Positions 10,235-19,274 of a stretch of 64,000 nt of DNA are shown here, piece by piece. The position numbers and the translations under genes are program-made. The stretch comes from Clostridium sp. OS1-26 (GTDB lineage Bacteria > Bacillota > Clostridia > Clostridiales > Clostridiaceae), in the NCBI RefSeq assembly GCF_030915445.1, contig NZ_CP133264.1, positions 558,001 to 622,000 of the forward strand. Direction: 5' to 3'. The notes under the pieces are model-generated. The model worked only from the letters and a program-made list of their open reading frames with translations, was not told the DNA's origin and searched no databases. How positions within the stretch are numbered: the first letter of the stretch is position 1; every line of letters begins with the position of its first letter.

Positions 10235-10741
10235 CTAAACTTCTACTCTCTTCATAATTAACATATCCATGTATTTCCCATTTATACTATAAAAATCTTT
10301 TACAATCCTTATGGATTTAAACCCAATGTTTTTCCAAAACTCTAAACTTTCTCTATCACTTTTTATTATTCTCGTACAAAAAATATCTACATCATACTCG
10401 CATAAAAAATAATTTAATAGTTTTTCCATGACTTGATTATTTAAATTGGTTTTTTTATATTTATCATCAATGTAAAAAAACCAAATCCAAGCCTCGTTGG
10501 GATTTTTAAACTCTAATCTTCCCTTTATAATTCCTAATAGTTCTTGTTCTTTATTAATTTTTAAGAAAAATTCGCATTCACTTATATAGCTCTCTAAAAA
10601 TCGCTCTTTTAATTCTTGTAAATCTGTTTCATCATGTACAAATTGTTTTTGCAACTTCATCCAGGTTTGTATTTGCGGTAAATCACTTTTTTCAATATTT
10701 AAAATATTAATATCGTTAAACCTTAGTTCAACATCTAACAT
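10235..10741 (-). CDS. GNAT-family N-acetyltransferase
   Basis: The 168-aa protein is laid out like a GNAT acetyltransferase. It has an N-terminal acceptor region, a central beta segment (EAWIWFFYIDDKYKKTNLNNQVMEKLL, about 83-110) that matches the acetyl-CoA binding part, and a C-terminal region (ESLEFWKNIGFKSIRI). The pyrophosphate loop is degenerate (KKTNLNN rather than RGxGxG). The substrate is unknown. It lacks close operon partners. Confidence 0.75.
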   Translation of the reverse strand: MLDVELRFNDINILNIEKSDLPQIQTWMKLQKQFVHDETDLQELKERFLESYISECEFFLKINKEQELLGIIKGRLEFKNPNEAWIWFFYIDDKYKKTNLNNQVMEKLLNYFLCEYDVDIFCTRIIKSDRESLEFWKNIGFKSIRIVKDFYSINGKYMDMLIMKRVEV

Positions 10742-10898
10742 AACCTCACCTCTAAAAGTACGTTAACTCTTAAATTCTACACTAAATTATAAATTCCTTT
10801 TATTTTTAATTAAATCTACAGACATTACTTTAAAATATAATTTTATTGAGGATTTAGGATATGCTAAAAAATATATAATTATTTTTATTTAAATTGCC

Positions 10899-11336
10899 TT
10901 ATTCAACTGCTACCAAATCAACTTTAATTACATTCTTAGTAGCTCTAAATTCTTCTACTAATGTATTAATTTCCATTTCAAGTTTAGATGCATCAAAGGT
11001 TATAGTAACACTAGCCGCGTTATTTATAGGAATATCCTGATTAATTGTAAGTATGTTACCTTTTTCTAATGCTATTTTATCTAATATTTTAGAGAGAGTA
11101 CCAGCCTCATGTACTAATACTAAGCCTAATGTAACTTTATGTCCTACTATTCCCTCGGACAATGTAAATACAAAATCTTTATATTTATAATAAGTGCTCC
11201 TGCTTATTTCTACTAATCTTACACCTTCTGATATGTCCTTTACTTTTCCAGTTCTGATCAATTCTTTAACTTTAACAACCTTAGTAAATACTTCTGGAAG
11301 TATTGCTGTATCAATTATTAAATATTTATTATTCAT
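10899..11336 (-). CDS. ACT-domain protein of the PheB/UPF0735 family
   Basis: The 145-aa protein has a basic N-terminal helical part that resembles a helix-turn-helix (ISEGVRLVEISRSTYYKYKD, about 36-55). A C-terminal ACT domain follows at about 70-145 (HKVTLGLVLVHEAGTLSKIL). ACT domains bind amino acids, so a small amino-acid-responsive regulator is likely; direct evidence for the family is thin. The start has GGGAGG nine bases upstream. The leader consists of a 98-bp structured repeat that recurs at 51744-51898. Confidence 0.88.
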   Translation of the reverse strand: MNNKYLIIDTAILPEVFTKVVKVKELIRTGKVKDISEGVRLVEISRSTYYKYKDFVFTLSEGIVGHKVTLGLVLVHEAGTLSKILDKIALEKGNILTINQDIPINNAASVTITFDASKLEMEINTLVEEFRATKNVIKVDLVAVE

Positions 11337-11350
11337 ATTATTTTCCTCCC

Positions 11351-11449
11351 TTTAGTCGGAACACTGGGTAATTTTGCTAGGTAAAAGTTCTAAATGAACT
11401 TTTACCTAGCAAAATTACCCGTTAAAGTCTATTTAGGACTTTAACCTCC
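11351..11449 (-). repeat. Structured repeat family A, copy 1, in the leader of the ACT-domain gene
   Basis: Read on the minus strand it begins GGAGGTTAAAGTCC and ends CAGTGTTCCGACTAAA, directly abutting the ribosome site of the gene at 11336. It folds into a 9-bp hairpin (GTTAAAGTC/GACTTTAAC) and then a perfect 25-bp hairpin that starts GGGTAATTTTGCTAGG. The second copy at 51744-51898 has the same ends, same orientation to its gene and same distance to the start codon. Confidence 0.9.
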
Positions 11450-11693
11450 ATTAGTTCTCAATCAGCGGATTTCACTTAAAATACAACTATATTTACAAAT
11501 ATATCAAGTTAATGTTAGCATGATTTACTATAGATTTCAAGTTTTCAAGCAATACATCCAATTTTATGACATATTAATATTCAATACATATTGGATATAT
11601 ATTGGATATATAAAAGAAAATAATAAGTTAAAGATGCAAGAGATATTTTGCATCTTACTGACTAATTGTTTTTTGAAAGTACCTTATATAGTG
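11450..11693. other. Intergenic region, no convincing gene
   Basis: AT-rich sequence with a direct repeat of ATTGGATATAT near 11590-11611. A small hairpin (AAGATGCAA at 11631-11639 with TTGCATCTT at 11648-11656) is followed by a T-run on the plus strand. A 61-codon plus-strand frame here has no ribosome site and is not called. Confidence 0.5.
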
Positions 11694-11743
11694 ATAAAAA
11701 ATTAGTCTAAAGCAGCCTTAATCTTTTGCTACTTTAGACTAAT
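11694..11743 (-). terminator. Intrinsic terminator after cheX
   Basis: A 12-bp stem (11701-11712 with 11732-11743) is followed on the minus strand by ATTTTTTATCAC. It ends the CheX-like gene. Confidence 0.85.
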
Positions 11744-11799
11744 TCTGAAAACTCTTGTTTAATCGAGGAGTTCTCACCTATATTAAATATATATTTAAT

Positions 11800-12267
11800 T
11801 TAGCTTTCTGATAAGGAAACATTTATCTCAAAAGAAAAGTCATCTTGTATAAACAATGGTACACAAATAGATTGTGACTTAGTAGTAGATATCTCAATGT
11901 TATCTCCTATCATTATAGTTGGTGGCGTTATGTCTAAATTAATTTTCTGCTCTGAAAATAACGTAGCTGCATTTCCTGATATCATATTGGCAAGTTCACA
12001 TATGGCAGACTTTGCCATGTCATCTAGGCTTGATACAGGCATTCCACACATCATCTTTGAAACTACACTGCATGCTGACTTCTGAGATAAATTAAAGATA
12101 ACTTGTCCTCTTACATCTCCTGCAATACCTATTATTATTATAACATTATCTCCATGAAAAGTTGAATCCTTTAGGAACAGTTTTCCTTGAACTGCTTCCT
12201 CATTAACTATCTGCAATAATATATTCTGGCTTGCTTGTATAAATGGCTCTATATACTCTACCTTCAT
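11800..12267 (-). CDS. cheX: CheX-like chemotaxis phosphatase domain protein
   Basis: The product is 155 aa from the ATG at 12265-12267, eight bases after GGAGG; a TTG three bases further up is an alternative. The fold signature is the CheC/CheX helix with the catalytic ExxN pair (AICELANMISGNAA, about 89-102). CheX removes phosphate from CheY-P and often acts as a dimer. No other chemotaxis gene is nearby, so it may be an orphan acting on a remote CheY or a diguanylate or regulatory receiver. Confidence 0.85.
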   Translation of the reverse strand: MKVEYIEPFIQASQNILLQIVNEEAVQGKLFLKDSTFHGDNVIIIIGIAGDVRGQVIFNLSQKSACSVVSKMMCGMPVSSLDDMAKSAICELANMISGNAATLFSEQKINLDITPPTIMIGDNIEISTTKSQSICVPLFIQDDFSFEINVSLSES

Positions 12268-12565
12268 CAATGCTTCCTCCTAAAAAATATTTAACTGATT
12301 ATCTAACTAAATTGAAGAAATAACATAATTTATTATATAAATAATATAAACTAATTCTTAAAAGTATTATATTAAGTTTACCAGAATAACTATAAACTTA
12401 AAAGGTAATTAAATATATGTAGTGTTCATAAAAATTAACAAGGAAACTATTTCTATGTTTAATATTCAACAAAAACTGTTTAAATCCTTTTATTTTTATA
12501 AATATTTGTTATCGGATTGTAAAATATCTTAATATTCAATATTTTATCTTTATCATAATGAGAAG
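12268..12565. other. Divergent intergenic region between cheX and the sigma-54 activator
   Basis: About 300 bases of AT-rich DNA holding the start regions of two divergently transcribed genes. Apart from the large palindrome just after it (12566-12619), no gene or strong motif is seen. Confidence 0.5.
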
Positions 12566-12619
12566 CAAAATGTTTCAAAATGATAATTTTATCCACTATT
12601 ATCATTTTGAAACATTTTG
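12566..12619. promoter_or_regulatory. 21-bp perfect palindrome upstream of the sigma-54 activator gene
   Basis: The arms CAAAATGTTTCAAAATGATAA (first 20 bases at 12566-12585, arm to 12586) and its complement at 12599-12619 flank a 12-base loop. It starts 117 bases and ends 64 bases before the activator ATG, with TATACT (possible -10) between. It is followed by a T-rich stretch, so it could be an operator for autoregulation or an attenuator hairpin. There is no upstream plus-strand gene that it could terminate. Confidence 0.65.
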
Positions 12620-12682
12620 TTGTTTAATTTATTTTTTAAAAGTGATATACTAAATTTGTAGATAAGAAAAGGAGGATAAATT

Positions 12683-14083
12683 ATGGAGTTAGCAGATTAT
12701 TTTGAAGATGTCAGCGATATGTGCAGAATTGACATGGACAGCATTTTAGAATATGATATATCTTCTTTTATATTGCAAGCTATTTTTGAATCTATTTATG
12801 AAGGGTTGATTGTTACAGATGAGAATCTTTTGATTAAAAAGGTTAATATCACTGCTGTTAAAATATTAGGTATAAAAGAAGAATTTTTATATGAAACTCA
12901 TCTAAATGACATACTAAAAGAAGATATTTTACATACGATCTTATTAACTGGTGAAAAACAATTTAGCGAAGATTGTATTTTTGATATAAATGGCAGCAGA
13001 ATAAGATGTGTAACAAATATAATACCAGTGAGATTAAGAGGAAAAATTATTGGTTTGGTTTTATCCTTAAGAGATACAAAAAATCTTCATAAAATGGTGA
13101 ATAATGTTGTGGGGTATAAGGCCTCTTTCACTTTTGACGATATACTCACAAAAAACGAAAAGATGAAGGGAATAGTAGAGCTTGCTAAAAAAGCAGCCAA
13201 AACTAACTGTAATATATTAATAGAAGGAAATAGTGGGACCGGAAAAGAAGTATTTGCTCAGTCCATCCATAACTTTAGTTCAAGAAAAAACGGTCCTTTT
13301 GTAGCAGTTAACTGCGCAGCAATTCCTAGAGAGCTTGTTGAAAGCGAGCTTTTTGGATATGAAAAAGGAGCTTTTACAGGTGCCTCTAAAGGTGGATACC
13401 CTGGAAAATTTGAGCTAGCAGACGGTGGCACTATATTTTTAGACGAAATTGGAGAGCTTCCATTGGATATACAATCCAAACTTCTTAGAGTATTAGACAA
13501 TCTTAAAATTACTAGAGTTGGTGGAACATATGAAAAGTCTGTAGATGTTAGAGTAATAGCTGCTACCAATAGGACTTTAACAGATGAAATAGAAAATAAA
13601 AATTTTAGAGGTGATCTATACTATAGACTAAATGTAATGAGTCTTCAACTTATTCCTTTAGAAGAACGTAAAGAAGATATAGAACTTCTAGCTCAGTATT
13701 ATATAAATAAGTTAAATTCTAAAAATCCTTGCAATCCAAAATATATTGACCCATCCTATATAGAGAAACTAAAAACCTATAACTTTTGCGGAAATATAAG
13801 AGAATTAAGAAATGTGGTTGAGCGATCATATTATCTTTGTGAGGATACCATGATAAACTCCAGACACCTACAAACAAAGGTTCCAGTAAATAAGCCAGTT
13901 GACACTTCTCCGTCCAAAAAAGAAATTATTTCATTAGAAGCTGTTGAGGAACAATGCATAAAAGATGCTCTCATCTATTGTAACGGTAATGCTATAAAGG
14001 CGGCTGAGTTATTAAAAATAGGAAAAGCTACAATATATAGAAAAATAGCTAAATTTAATATAGACTTAAATAGCTTTAGCTAA
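12683..14083 (+). CDS. PAS-domain sigma-54-dependent transcriptional activator
   Basis: The product is 466 aa. A PAS sensor domain covers about residues 28-135. The AAA+ core follows at about 155-385, with Walker A EGNSGTGKEVF, the sigma-54 contact loop GAFTGA, Walker B GGTIFLDEIGEL and an arginine-finger region. A Fis-type helix-turn-helix lies at the C-terminus (KAAELLKIGKATIYRKIA, about 440-457). Such proteins open RpoN promoters in response to a ligand seen by the PAS domain. It faces the Hyt-Fdh block tail to tail across a shared terminator. Control of that block is plausible by analogy with FhlA, but I found no -24/-12 site to support it. Confidence 0.93.
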   Translation: MELADYFEDVSDMCRIDMDSILEYDISSFILQAIFESIYEGLIVTDENLLIKKVNITAVKILGIKEEFLYETHLNDILKEDILHTILLTGEKQFSEDCIFDINGSRIRCVTNIIPVRLRGKIIGLVLSLRDTKNLHKMVNNVVGYKASFTFDDILTKNEKMKGIVELAKKAAKTNCNILIEGNSGTGKEVFAQSIHNFSSRKNGPFVAVNCAAIPRELVESELFGYEKGAFTGASKGGYPGKFELADGGTIFLDEIGELPLDIQSKLLRVLDNLKITRVGGTYEKSVDVRVIAATNRTLTDEIENKNFRGDLYYRLNVMSLQLIPLEERKEDIELLAQYYINKLNSKNPCNPKYIDPSYIEKLKTYNFCGNIRELRNVVERSYYLCEDTMINSRHLQTKVPVNKPVDTSPSKKEIISLEAVEEQCIKDALIYCNGNAIKAAELLKIGKATIYRKIAKFNIDLNSFS

Positions 14084-14086
14084 AAA

Positions 14087-14134
14087 TATAGGGTTACTTG
14101 GTCGAAAGATAAATTTCGGCCAAGTAACCCTATA
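14087..14134. terminator. Bidirectional terminator between the activator gene and hytE2
   Basis: A 21-bp stem (14087-14107 with 14114-14134, including one G-T pair) with a 6-base loop. It has a T-run on the minus-strand side (TATATTTTTA) and serves the hyt operon from one side and the activator gene from the other. Confidence 0.9.
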
Positions 14135-14139
14135 TAATT

Positions 14140-14664
14140 CTACTCTTCTATATCTTCATAGTTAATAATTCTTAAAGCGGATGTAGGACAAACATCTATA
14201 CAGGCTGGTCCTTTTTCTCTATTGCTGCAAAGATCGCATTTAATTGCTATAATTTTTTCTTTGCCTGTATGAACTTCTCCTTCATCTGAATATCTGAATC
14301 TTTCTTGTAATATCTTTTCCCCATCTTTATACTGGCTAACTAAATCAATAACACCATAAGGACATGCCATCATACATGTTTTACATCCTATACAGACTGT
14401 TTCATCCACATGCATATATCCATCCTTATTACTTATGCAGTTTACTGGACACGCACTAGCACATGGTGCGTCCTTGCACTGTCTGCATTGAACGGGTGCG
14501 CTTACTTTAGCAGTCTTTATTACTGTTAAACGAGGTTGAAATTGAATATCTTCAGTCTTAGCGGTGAAAATATCTTGCTCTGAATGCGCTACAGCACATG
14601 CTATTTCACAAGTTCTACAACCAATACACTTATTTGGATCAGCTGCTACAAAACGATTAGACAT
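14140..14664 (-). CDS. hytE2: Polyferredoxin subunit, HycB/HytE type (second copy)
   Basis: This 174-aa protein has four [4Fe-4S] binding sets: CIGCRTCEIAC (about 14-24), CRQCKDAPCASACP (about 60-73), CIGCKTCMMACP (about 91-102) and CDLC...CIDVCP (about 144-162). It is an electron-wire subunit that carries electrons between hydrogenase, formate dehydrogenase and the flavoprotein. It is the last gene of the operon, 3 bp after hytA, and is a paralogue of hytE1 at 16089. The gene name is by order and similarity to the hytCBDE1AE2 cluster. Confidence 0.88.
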   Translation of the reverse strand: MSNRFVAADPNKCIGCRTCEIACAVAHSEQDIFTAKTEDIQFQPRLTVIKTAKVSAPVQCRQCKDAPCASACPVNCISNKDGYMHVDETVCIGCKTCMMACPYGVIDLVSQYKDGEKILQERFRYSDEGEVHTGKEKIIAIKCDLCSNREKGPACIDVCPTSALRIINYEDIEE

Positions 14665-14667
14665 TAA

Positions 14668-16053
14668 TTAATTCTCCTTTCTGGATTTATAATGTGTATG
14701 CAAGAGCTCATGTGACTTGTGTCCTAGAGGCTCTCCTAAGAACTCATTATATATTTCCTTTATAGCAGGATTTTCATGTGATTTTCTAACCTCTAAATTG
14801 GCGTCGTGGTTATAAAGTCCAGCTTTTCTATTACTATAAGCTATGCTCTTATCCTCGTCGAAAATTAACTTTGGCTGTCCGCCTCCACTTATACATCCTT
14901 CAGGACAGGTCATAACTTCTATAAAGTGTAAATCACACTCACCAGCCTTTATCTTTTCCATTAAAGGCTCAACGTGTTTTAATCCTGAAACCACTCCAAC
15001 CTTTAATTTTAAGTCACCAACCTCCACTTCTGCTGTTCTAAAGCCTTCTCCACCTCTTACAGCAGTAAGGTCTACACTTGGAATTGACTGATTAGTTATA
15101 AGTTCATATCCTGTTCTAAGAGCCGCTTCCATGACTCCACCAGTTAATCCAAATATAGTACCTGCACCAGAATAATTTCCTAGCGGATTATCAAATTCTT
15201 CTTCCGGTAAGCTGTGGAAGTCGATAGATTTATCTTTTATCAATTGAGCTAGTTCCCTTGTAGTTATAGCAACATCTACGTCCCTGTATCCACTATCATT
15301 CATTTCCTCTCTGTTTGCTTCAAAAGGTTTACATGTACATGGCATAACAGATACACTATACATTTCGGCTGGGTTTACATTGTTAATTCTTGCACCGTAA
15401 GTTTTAAACACCGCTCCAGCCATCTGCTGTGGAGATTTACAAGTTGAAAGATGCGCGATAAGCTCTGGATATGTCTGTTCTACATATTTAACCCATGCAG
15501 GACAACAGGATGTAAACATTGGTAAAGTTCCACCTTCTGTTACCCTTTTTATAAGCTCAGTACCTTCTTCCATTATAGTTAAATCTGCAGTAAAGTTTGT
15601 ATCATATACTCTCTCAAATCCCAACCTACGAAGTGCTGCTGCCAACTTTCCTGGAGTAAGTGTTCCAAGCTCTAATCCAAAATCTTCAGCTAAGCCTACT
15701 CTTACTGCTGGCGCACATTGTACAACTTTAAACACATCTTTATTTTGTAATAAATCACTAACTTCTCTTACATGTCCTTTATTGTAAGCTGCAAATATAG
15801 GTTCCTTTACACTTTTTAACATTCCTCTGTCATAAAGCTTTTTGCTTCTAGGTGTCGGAATTTCTTCATACATAGGAGCATAACCTTTGCAAATCTGTAC
15901 ACACTGTCCACACATAACGCATTTATCTACATTTATTTGCTGAGGCTCTCCATCCTTGCCTTCTATTGCATCAACAGGGCAAACTTCTGAACAACGTCTG
16001 CAACCTGTACATAATTCTTTATCTATATTTATTATGGCAGTATTTGTTGACAT
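14668..16053 (-). CDS. hytA: [FeFe] hydrogenase catalytic subunit
   Basis: The product is 461 aa from the ATG at 16051-16053, which has AAAGGG upstream at good spacing. Two N-terminal [4Fe-4S] clusters (CTGCRRCSEVCP and CVMCGQCVQIC) precede the H-cluster domain. The H-cluster motifs are L1 TSCCPAWV, L2 MPCTCKPFE and L3 MTCPEGCISGGGQP. The usual MPCTAKK is MPCTCKP and CPGGC is CPEGC, so extra cysteine and acidic residues lie near the active site. It reduces protons or oxidises H2. It is flanked by two HytE-type polyferredoxins. Confidence 0.93.
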   Translation of the reverse strand: MSTNTAIINIDKELCTGCRRCSEVCPVDAIEGKDGEPQQINVDKCVMCGQCVQICKGYAPMYEEIPTPRSKKLYDRGMLKSVKEPIFAAYNKGHVREVSDLLQNKDVFKVVQCAPAVRVGLAEDFGLELGTLTPGKLAAALRRLGFERVYDTNFTADLTIMEEGTELIKRVTEGGTLPMFTSCCPAWVKYVEQTYPELIAHLSTCKSPQQMAGAVFKTYGARINNVNPAEMYSVSVMPCTCKPFEANREEMNDSGYRDVDVAITTRELAQLIKDKSIDFHSLPEEEFDNPLGNYSGAGTIFGLTGGVMEAALRTGYELITNQSIPSVDLTAVRGGEGFRTAEVEVGDLKLKVGVVSGLKHVEPLMEKIKAGECDLHFIEVMTCPEGCISGGGQPKLIFDEDKSIAYSNRKAGLYNHDANLEVRKSHENPAIKEIYNEFLGEPLGHKSHELLHTHYKSRKEN

Positions 16054-16088
16054 CTCTAACATCCCTTTCTTTCATGGATTTTTATAAC

Positions 16089-16643
16089 CTAAAGATTTTT
16101 GTTAATATTAAGCAATCCTAAAACCGCTTTAACATTACGATCTGTCTTATCTTCTTTAGGAGTAGCTACTTTTAAAGCATCTTTCGGACATGCTTTAATG
16201 CAATTCGGTGTGCCACCAACCTCTTTACACATGTCACACTTATACGCCATTATAGTTAACTTTCTATCAATTCCACCATTTACTACTGATCCTACATATT
16301 TAGGTAATAGATCAATTGCACCAACCGGGCATACTAAGCTGCAGGTCTTACATCCTATACAAACTTTATCATCTATAGTTATAGCTCCGTTAACTTGAGT
16401 TATTGCACCAGAAGGACATGAATTTGCACAAGGGGCATCTTCGCAATGCCTGCACTGAACTTCCATAGCTGCATTTTTATTTTTTATAAAAAATAATCTT
16501 GGGATTATAGGAGTATCTATAGTGCCTATTGTTGCACCTGTATTATTTTCTCTATGAGCTGCCGCACAAGCTACTTCACAGGATCTACATCCAATACACT
16601 TATTTGGGTCTCCTATTACAAAAGAGTTAAGATCTGGTTTCAT
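16089..16643 (-). CDS. hytE1: Polyferredoxin subunit, HycB/HytE type (first copy)
   Basis: The 184-aa protein has four [4Fe-4S] motifs: CIGCRSCEVAC, CRHCEDAPCANSCP, CIGCKTCSLVCP and CDMC...CIKACP. It resembles hytE2 throughout and probably bridges the hydrogenase to the formate dehydrogenase or the flavoprotein. It lies between hytD and hytA. Confidence 0.88.
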   Translation of the reverse strand: MKPDLNSFVIGDPNKCIGCRSCEVACAAAHRENNTGATIGTIDTPIIPRLFFIKNKNAAMEVQCRHCEDAPCANSCPSGAITQVNGAITIDDKVCIGCKTCSLVCPVGAIDLLPKYVGSVVNGGIDRKLTIMAYKCDMCKEVGGTPNCIKACPKDALKVATPKEDKTDRNVKAVLGLLNINKNL

Positions 16644-16696
16644 TTAACTTACCACCCTTCCTTAATTTCCAATTCTCAATTCTAAAAAGCTTTATG

Positions 16697-17455
16697 CTAC
16701 AGCTCTAAACCTTCGAAAACATTTTTTATATTCTCAAGACTTGCCTTTCTCCTACATTCTTCGCAAAGTACTTTCTCTAGTTTTCTGCCTGCCTTTGCAA
16801 ATGCAAACTTTACATGATCTACAGTAGCAAATTCCTTGCCACACTCTTCACATGCTTGTAATTTTAATTTTTTACCCCATATTTCTCTTTCACCATCTTT
16901 GTCTACCATCTTTATTGCATTAGTTGGGCACACATTTGCGCAAGCAGCACAACCTATACATTCTGGTGATGGATCGTCAAAAGGTGTAGAAACCTTTTTG
17001 AAAATACCTCTATCAACTGTAGCTATAGCGCCTGTTCCCATTTCTTCACAAGCTTTTGCACAGAGTCCACAAAGTACACAGTTTTCGCTTCTATCTAATT
17101 TAAATCTGCTTACTCTCTCTTCTTCAACTCCAAATTCTGCTGCCATTTTCTTAAGTTCTTCATTCTCAGGACATCTAGCTTGAAGAAGCATAACTAAATC
17201 TTTTCTTATATCTCTTATTTTTTTAGAATTAGTTACAACTTCAACTTCCTTTGTAATAGGGAATATGCAAGAAGTTACAACCTTGGACCATCCCCTGTCT
17301 ATTACCTCAACTACACATAGTCTGCAGCTTCCTAGTCCTGAAAGAGCATCACTATGACATAATGTAGGTATATATATATTATTTCTTCTTGCTACTTGTA
17401 GTATATATTCACCACGTTCTGCTTCACATACTTTTCCATCAATTATAATTCTCAT
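16697..17455 (-). CDS. hytD: Iron-sulfur subunit with NuoG-like N-terminus
   Basis: The 252-aa protein starts with a [2Fe-2S] domain like that of NuoG and hydrogenase gamma subunits (PTLCHSD, then GSCRLC at about 29-46). It continues with a 4Fe-4S pair (CVLCGLCAKAC, about 126-136; CIGCAACANVCP, about 161-172). It ends in a zinc-ribbon-like CxxC...CxxC segment (CEECGKEF at about 202, CEECRRK at about 232). It links the flavoprotein HytB with the hydrogenase. The C-terminal CxxC pair is the least expected part. Confidence 0.85.
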   Translation of the reverse strand: MRIIIDGKVCEAERGEYILQVARRNNIYIPTLCHSDALSGLGSCRLCVVEVIDRGWSKVVTSCIFPITKEVEVVTNSKKIRDIRKDLVMLLQARCPENEELKKMAAEFGVEEERVSRFKLDRSENCVLCGLCAKACEEMGTGAIATVDRGIFKKVSTPFDDPSPECIGCAACANVCPTNAIKMVDKDGEREIWGKKLKLQACEECGKEFATVDHVKFAFAKAGRKLEKVLCEECRRKASLENIKNVFEGLEL

Positions 17456-17466
17456 AGCAACACCCC

Positions 17467-19272
17467 CTATTTAACTTTAACTGCATTAAACTTGCAAATG
17501 TTCATACAGTTACCGCATCTTACACACTTTTCAGTATCAATTGTATGAGGTTTCTTAACATCTCCTGTAATAACATCTACAGGACAATTCTTTTTACATA
17601 TATCGCAGCCAACACATTTATCTTCATCTATAATAAATGTTGTAAGTTCCTTACATACTCCTGCACGACATCTCTTATTTTTTATATGCTCTTCAAATTC
17701 ATCTCTAAAATATCTGATAGCTGCCGCAACTGGATTTGGAGCACTCTTTCCAAGTCCGCATAAAGCTGCATTTTTTACAGTTTTACAAATTTTTTCAAGC
17801 TCTTCTATATCTCCTTCTCTGCCTCTTCCTTCGCAAATATCAGTTAGTATTTCAAGCATTCTCTTTACGCCTTCTCTACATGGAACGCATTTTCCACAGG
17901 ACTCTTCAGCAAGGAAGTTTAGATAATATCTTACAATGTCTACCATACAGGTTCTGTCATCCATAACAATCATACCACCAGAACCCATCATAGAGTCAGC
18001 TTTTACTAGAGTATCATAGTCTACTTGTAAATCTAAATATTCTTCAGGTAGACATCCACCAGAAGGTCCACCTATTTGAACAGCTTTAAACTTTCTGTCG
18101 TTTAATACTCCGCCGCCTATATCATATATTATTTCTCTGAGAGTAGTTCCCATCGGAACTTCTACCAATCCAGTATTTTTAACCTTACCAACTAGTGAGA
18201 AGGCTTTTGTACCTTTACTATCTTTCATAGTTCCTATGGAACTATACCAATCTCCACCTTTGCTAATTATTATCGGAATATTAGCCCAAGTTTCTACATT
18301 ATTTAATACCGTTGGTTGACCCCATAAGCCTTTTTCAGTAGTGTGAATATACTTAGCTTTTGGCTCTCCAACTTTTCCTTCGATTGAGGATAATAGCGCT
18401 GTAGATTCTCCACATACGAAGGCACCACCACCTCTTACTATATCAATATCAAAATCAAAACCACTATTCATTATATTTTTGCCAAGATATCCTCTTTCTC
18501 TTGCTTGCTTTATTGCTAGCTTCATATTTTCAATAGCTAGTCCATATTCATCTCTTATATATGCAAAGCCTTGGTTTGCTCCGATAGCATAAGCACATAT
18601 GGCCATACCTTCTATAACACTATGAGGGTCACCTTCCATTATACTTCTATCCATAAATGCACCAGGGTCACCTTCATCACCATTACATACTACATATTTA
18701 GGAGCAGTATCTATTTTAAAAGCAGTGTTCCACTTACGTCCTGTTGGGAAGCCTGCGCCTCCTCTTCCTCTAAGACCTGACTTAGTTACTTCTTCTATTA
18801 CATCGCCCTTTTTCATATCAAATATTACTTTATGAAGAGCCTTATATCCATCTTTTTCTAGATAATCTTCAAAAACAACAGGATCTATTTCTCCTACATT
18901 TCTAAGTGCTATTTTTATCTGTCTTTTGCAGAATTCACTTTCCCTATGGTGTCTTAATCTTTGCTTTGTTGATGTTTCAAAGTAAAGAAGCCTATCGATA
19001 ACCTCGCCATTCATTATTGTCTTTTCTACAATTTCTTGTGCATCTTCAATTTTTACTTTAAAGTAAGCAATATCATCAGGCTGAATCTTTACTACTGGCC
19101 CCTTTTCACAAAGTCCATCACAACCTGTAGCTTTAAATTCATATTCTGCTTCTACAGAAGCTGCTGCTCCTAATTCAGCTACTTTTTTCTTAAGCTCTTC
19201 ATATAACTCCATACTATTTCTAGCTAAGCAACCTGTCCCACAACATACATAAATAGTTTTCTTTACACTCAT
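17467..19272 (-). CDS. hytB: NuoF-like NAD(P)-binding flavoprotein of the bifurcating hydrogenase
   Basis: The product is about 601 aa. The N-terminal thioredoxin-like [2Fe-2S] domain has CCGTGC and CDGLC. Next comes the Nuo51/NuoF core with glycine-rich nucleotide and FMN motifs (GRGGAGFPTGRKW and GGGAFVCGESTALL). The 4Fe-4S motif is ESCGKCVPCREG, and two C-terminal ferredoxin clusters follow (CVGCDICKKNCP and CVRCGNCMNIC). In the family this subunit is the site of electron bifurcation between NAD(P) and ferredoxin. The ATG at 19270-19272 follows AGAGGTG; a GTG at 19275 is possible. NADP versus NAD preference cannot be read by eye. Confidence 0.92.
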   Translation of the reverse strand: MSVKKTIYVCCGTGCLARNSMELYEELKKKVAELGAAASVEAEYEFKATGCDGLCEKGPVVKIQPDDIAYFKVKIEDAQEIVEKTIMNGEVIDRLLYFETSTKQRLRHHRESEFCKRQIKIALRNVGEIDPVVFEDYLEKDGYKALHKVIFDMKKGDVIEEVTKSGLRGRGGAGFPTGRKWNTAFKIDTAPKYVVCNGDEGDPGAFMDRSIMEGDPHSVIEGMAICAYAIGANQGFAYIRDEYGLAIENMKLAIKQARERGYLGKNIMNSGFDFDIDIVRGGGAFVCGESTALLSSIEGKVGEPKAKYIHTTEKGLWGQPTVLNNVETWANIPIIISKGGDWYSSIGTMKDSKGTKAFSLVGKVKNTGLVEVPMGTTLREIIYDIGGGVLNDRKFKAVQIGGPSGGCLPEEYLDLQVDYDTLVKADSMMGSGGMIVMDDRTCMVDIVRYYLNFLAEESCGKCVPCREGVKRMLEILTDICEGRGREGDIEELEKICKTVKNAALCGLGKSAPNPVAAAIRYFRDEFEEHIKNKRCRAGVCKELTTFIIDEDKCVGCDICKKNCPVDVITGDVKKPHTIDTEKCVRCGNCMNICKFNAVKVK

Positions 19273-19274
19273 CA

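Noticed and set aside
11520-11705. 61-codon plus-strand ORF
   Set aside because: No ribosome site, odd aromatic/hydrophobic composition, ends inside the cheX terminator.
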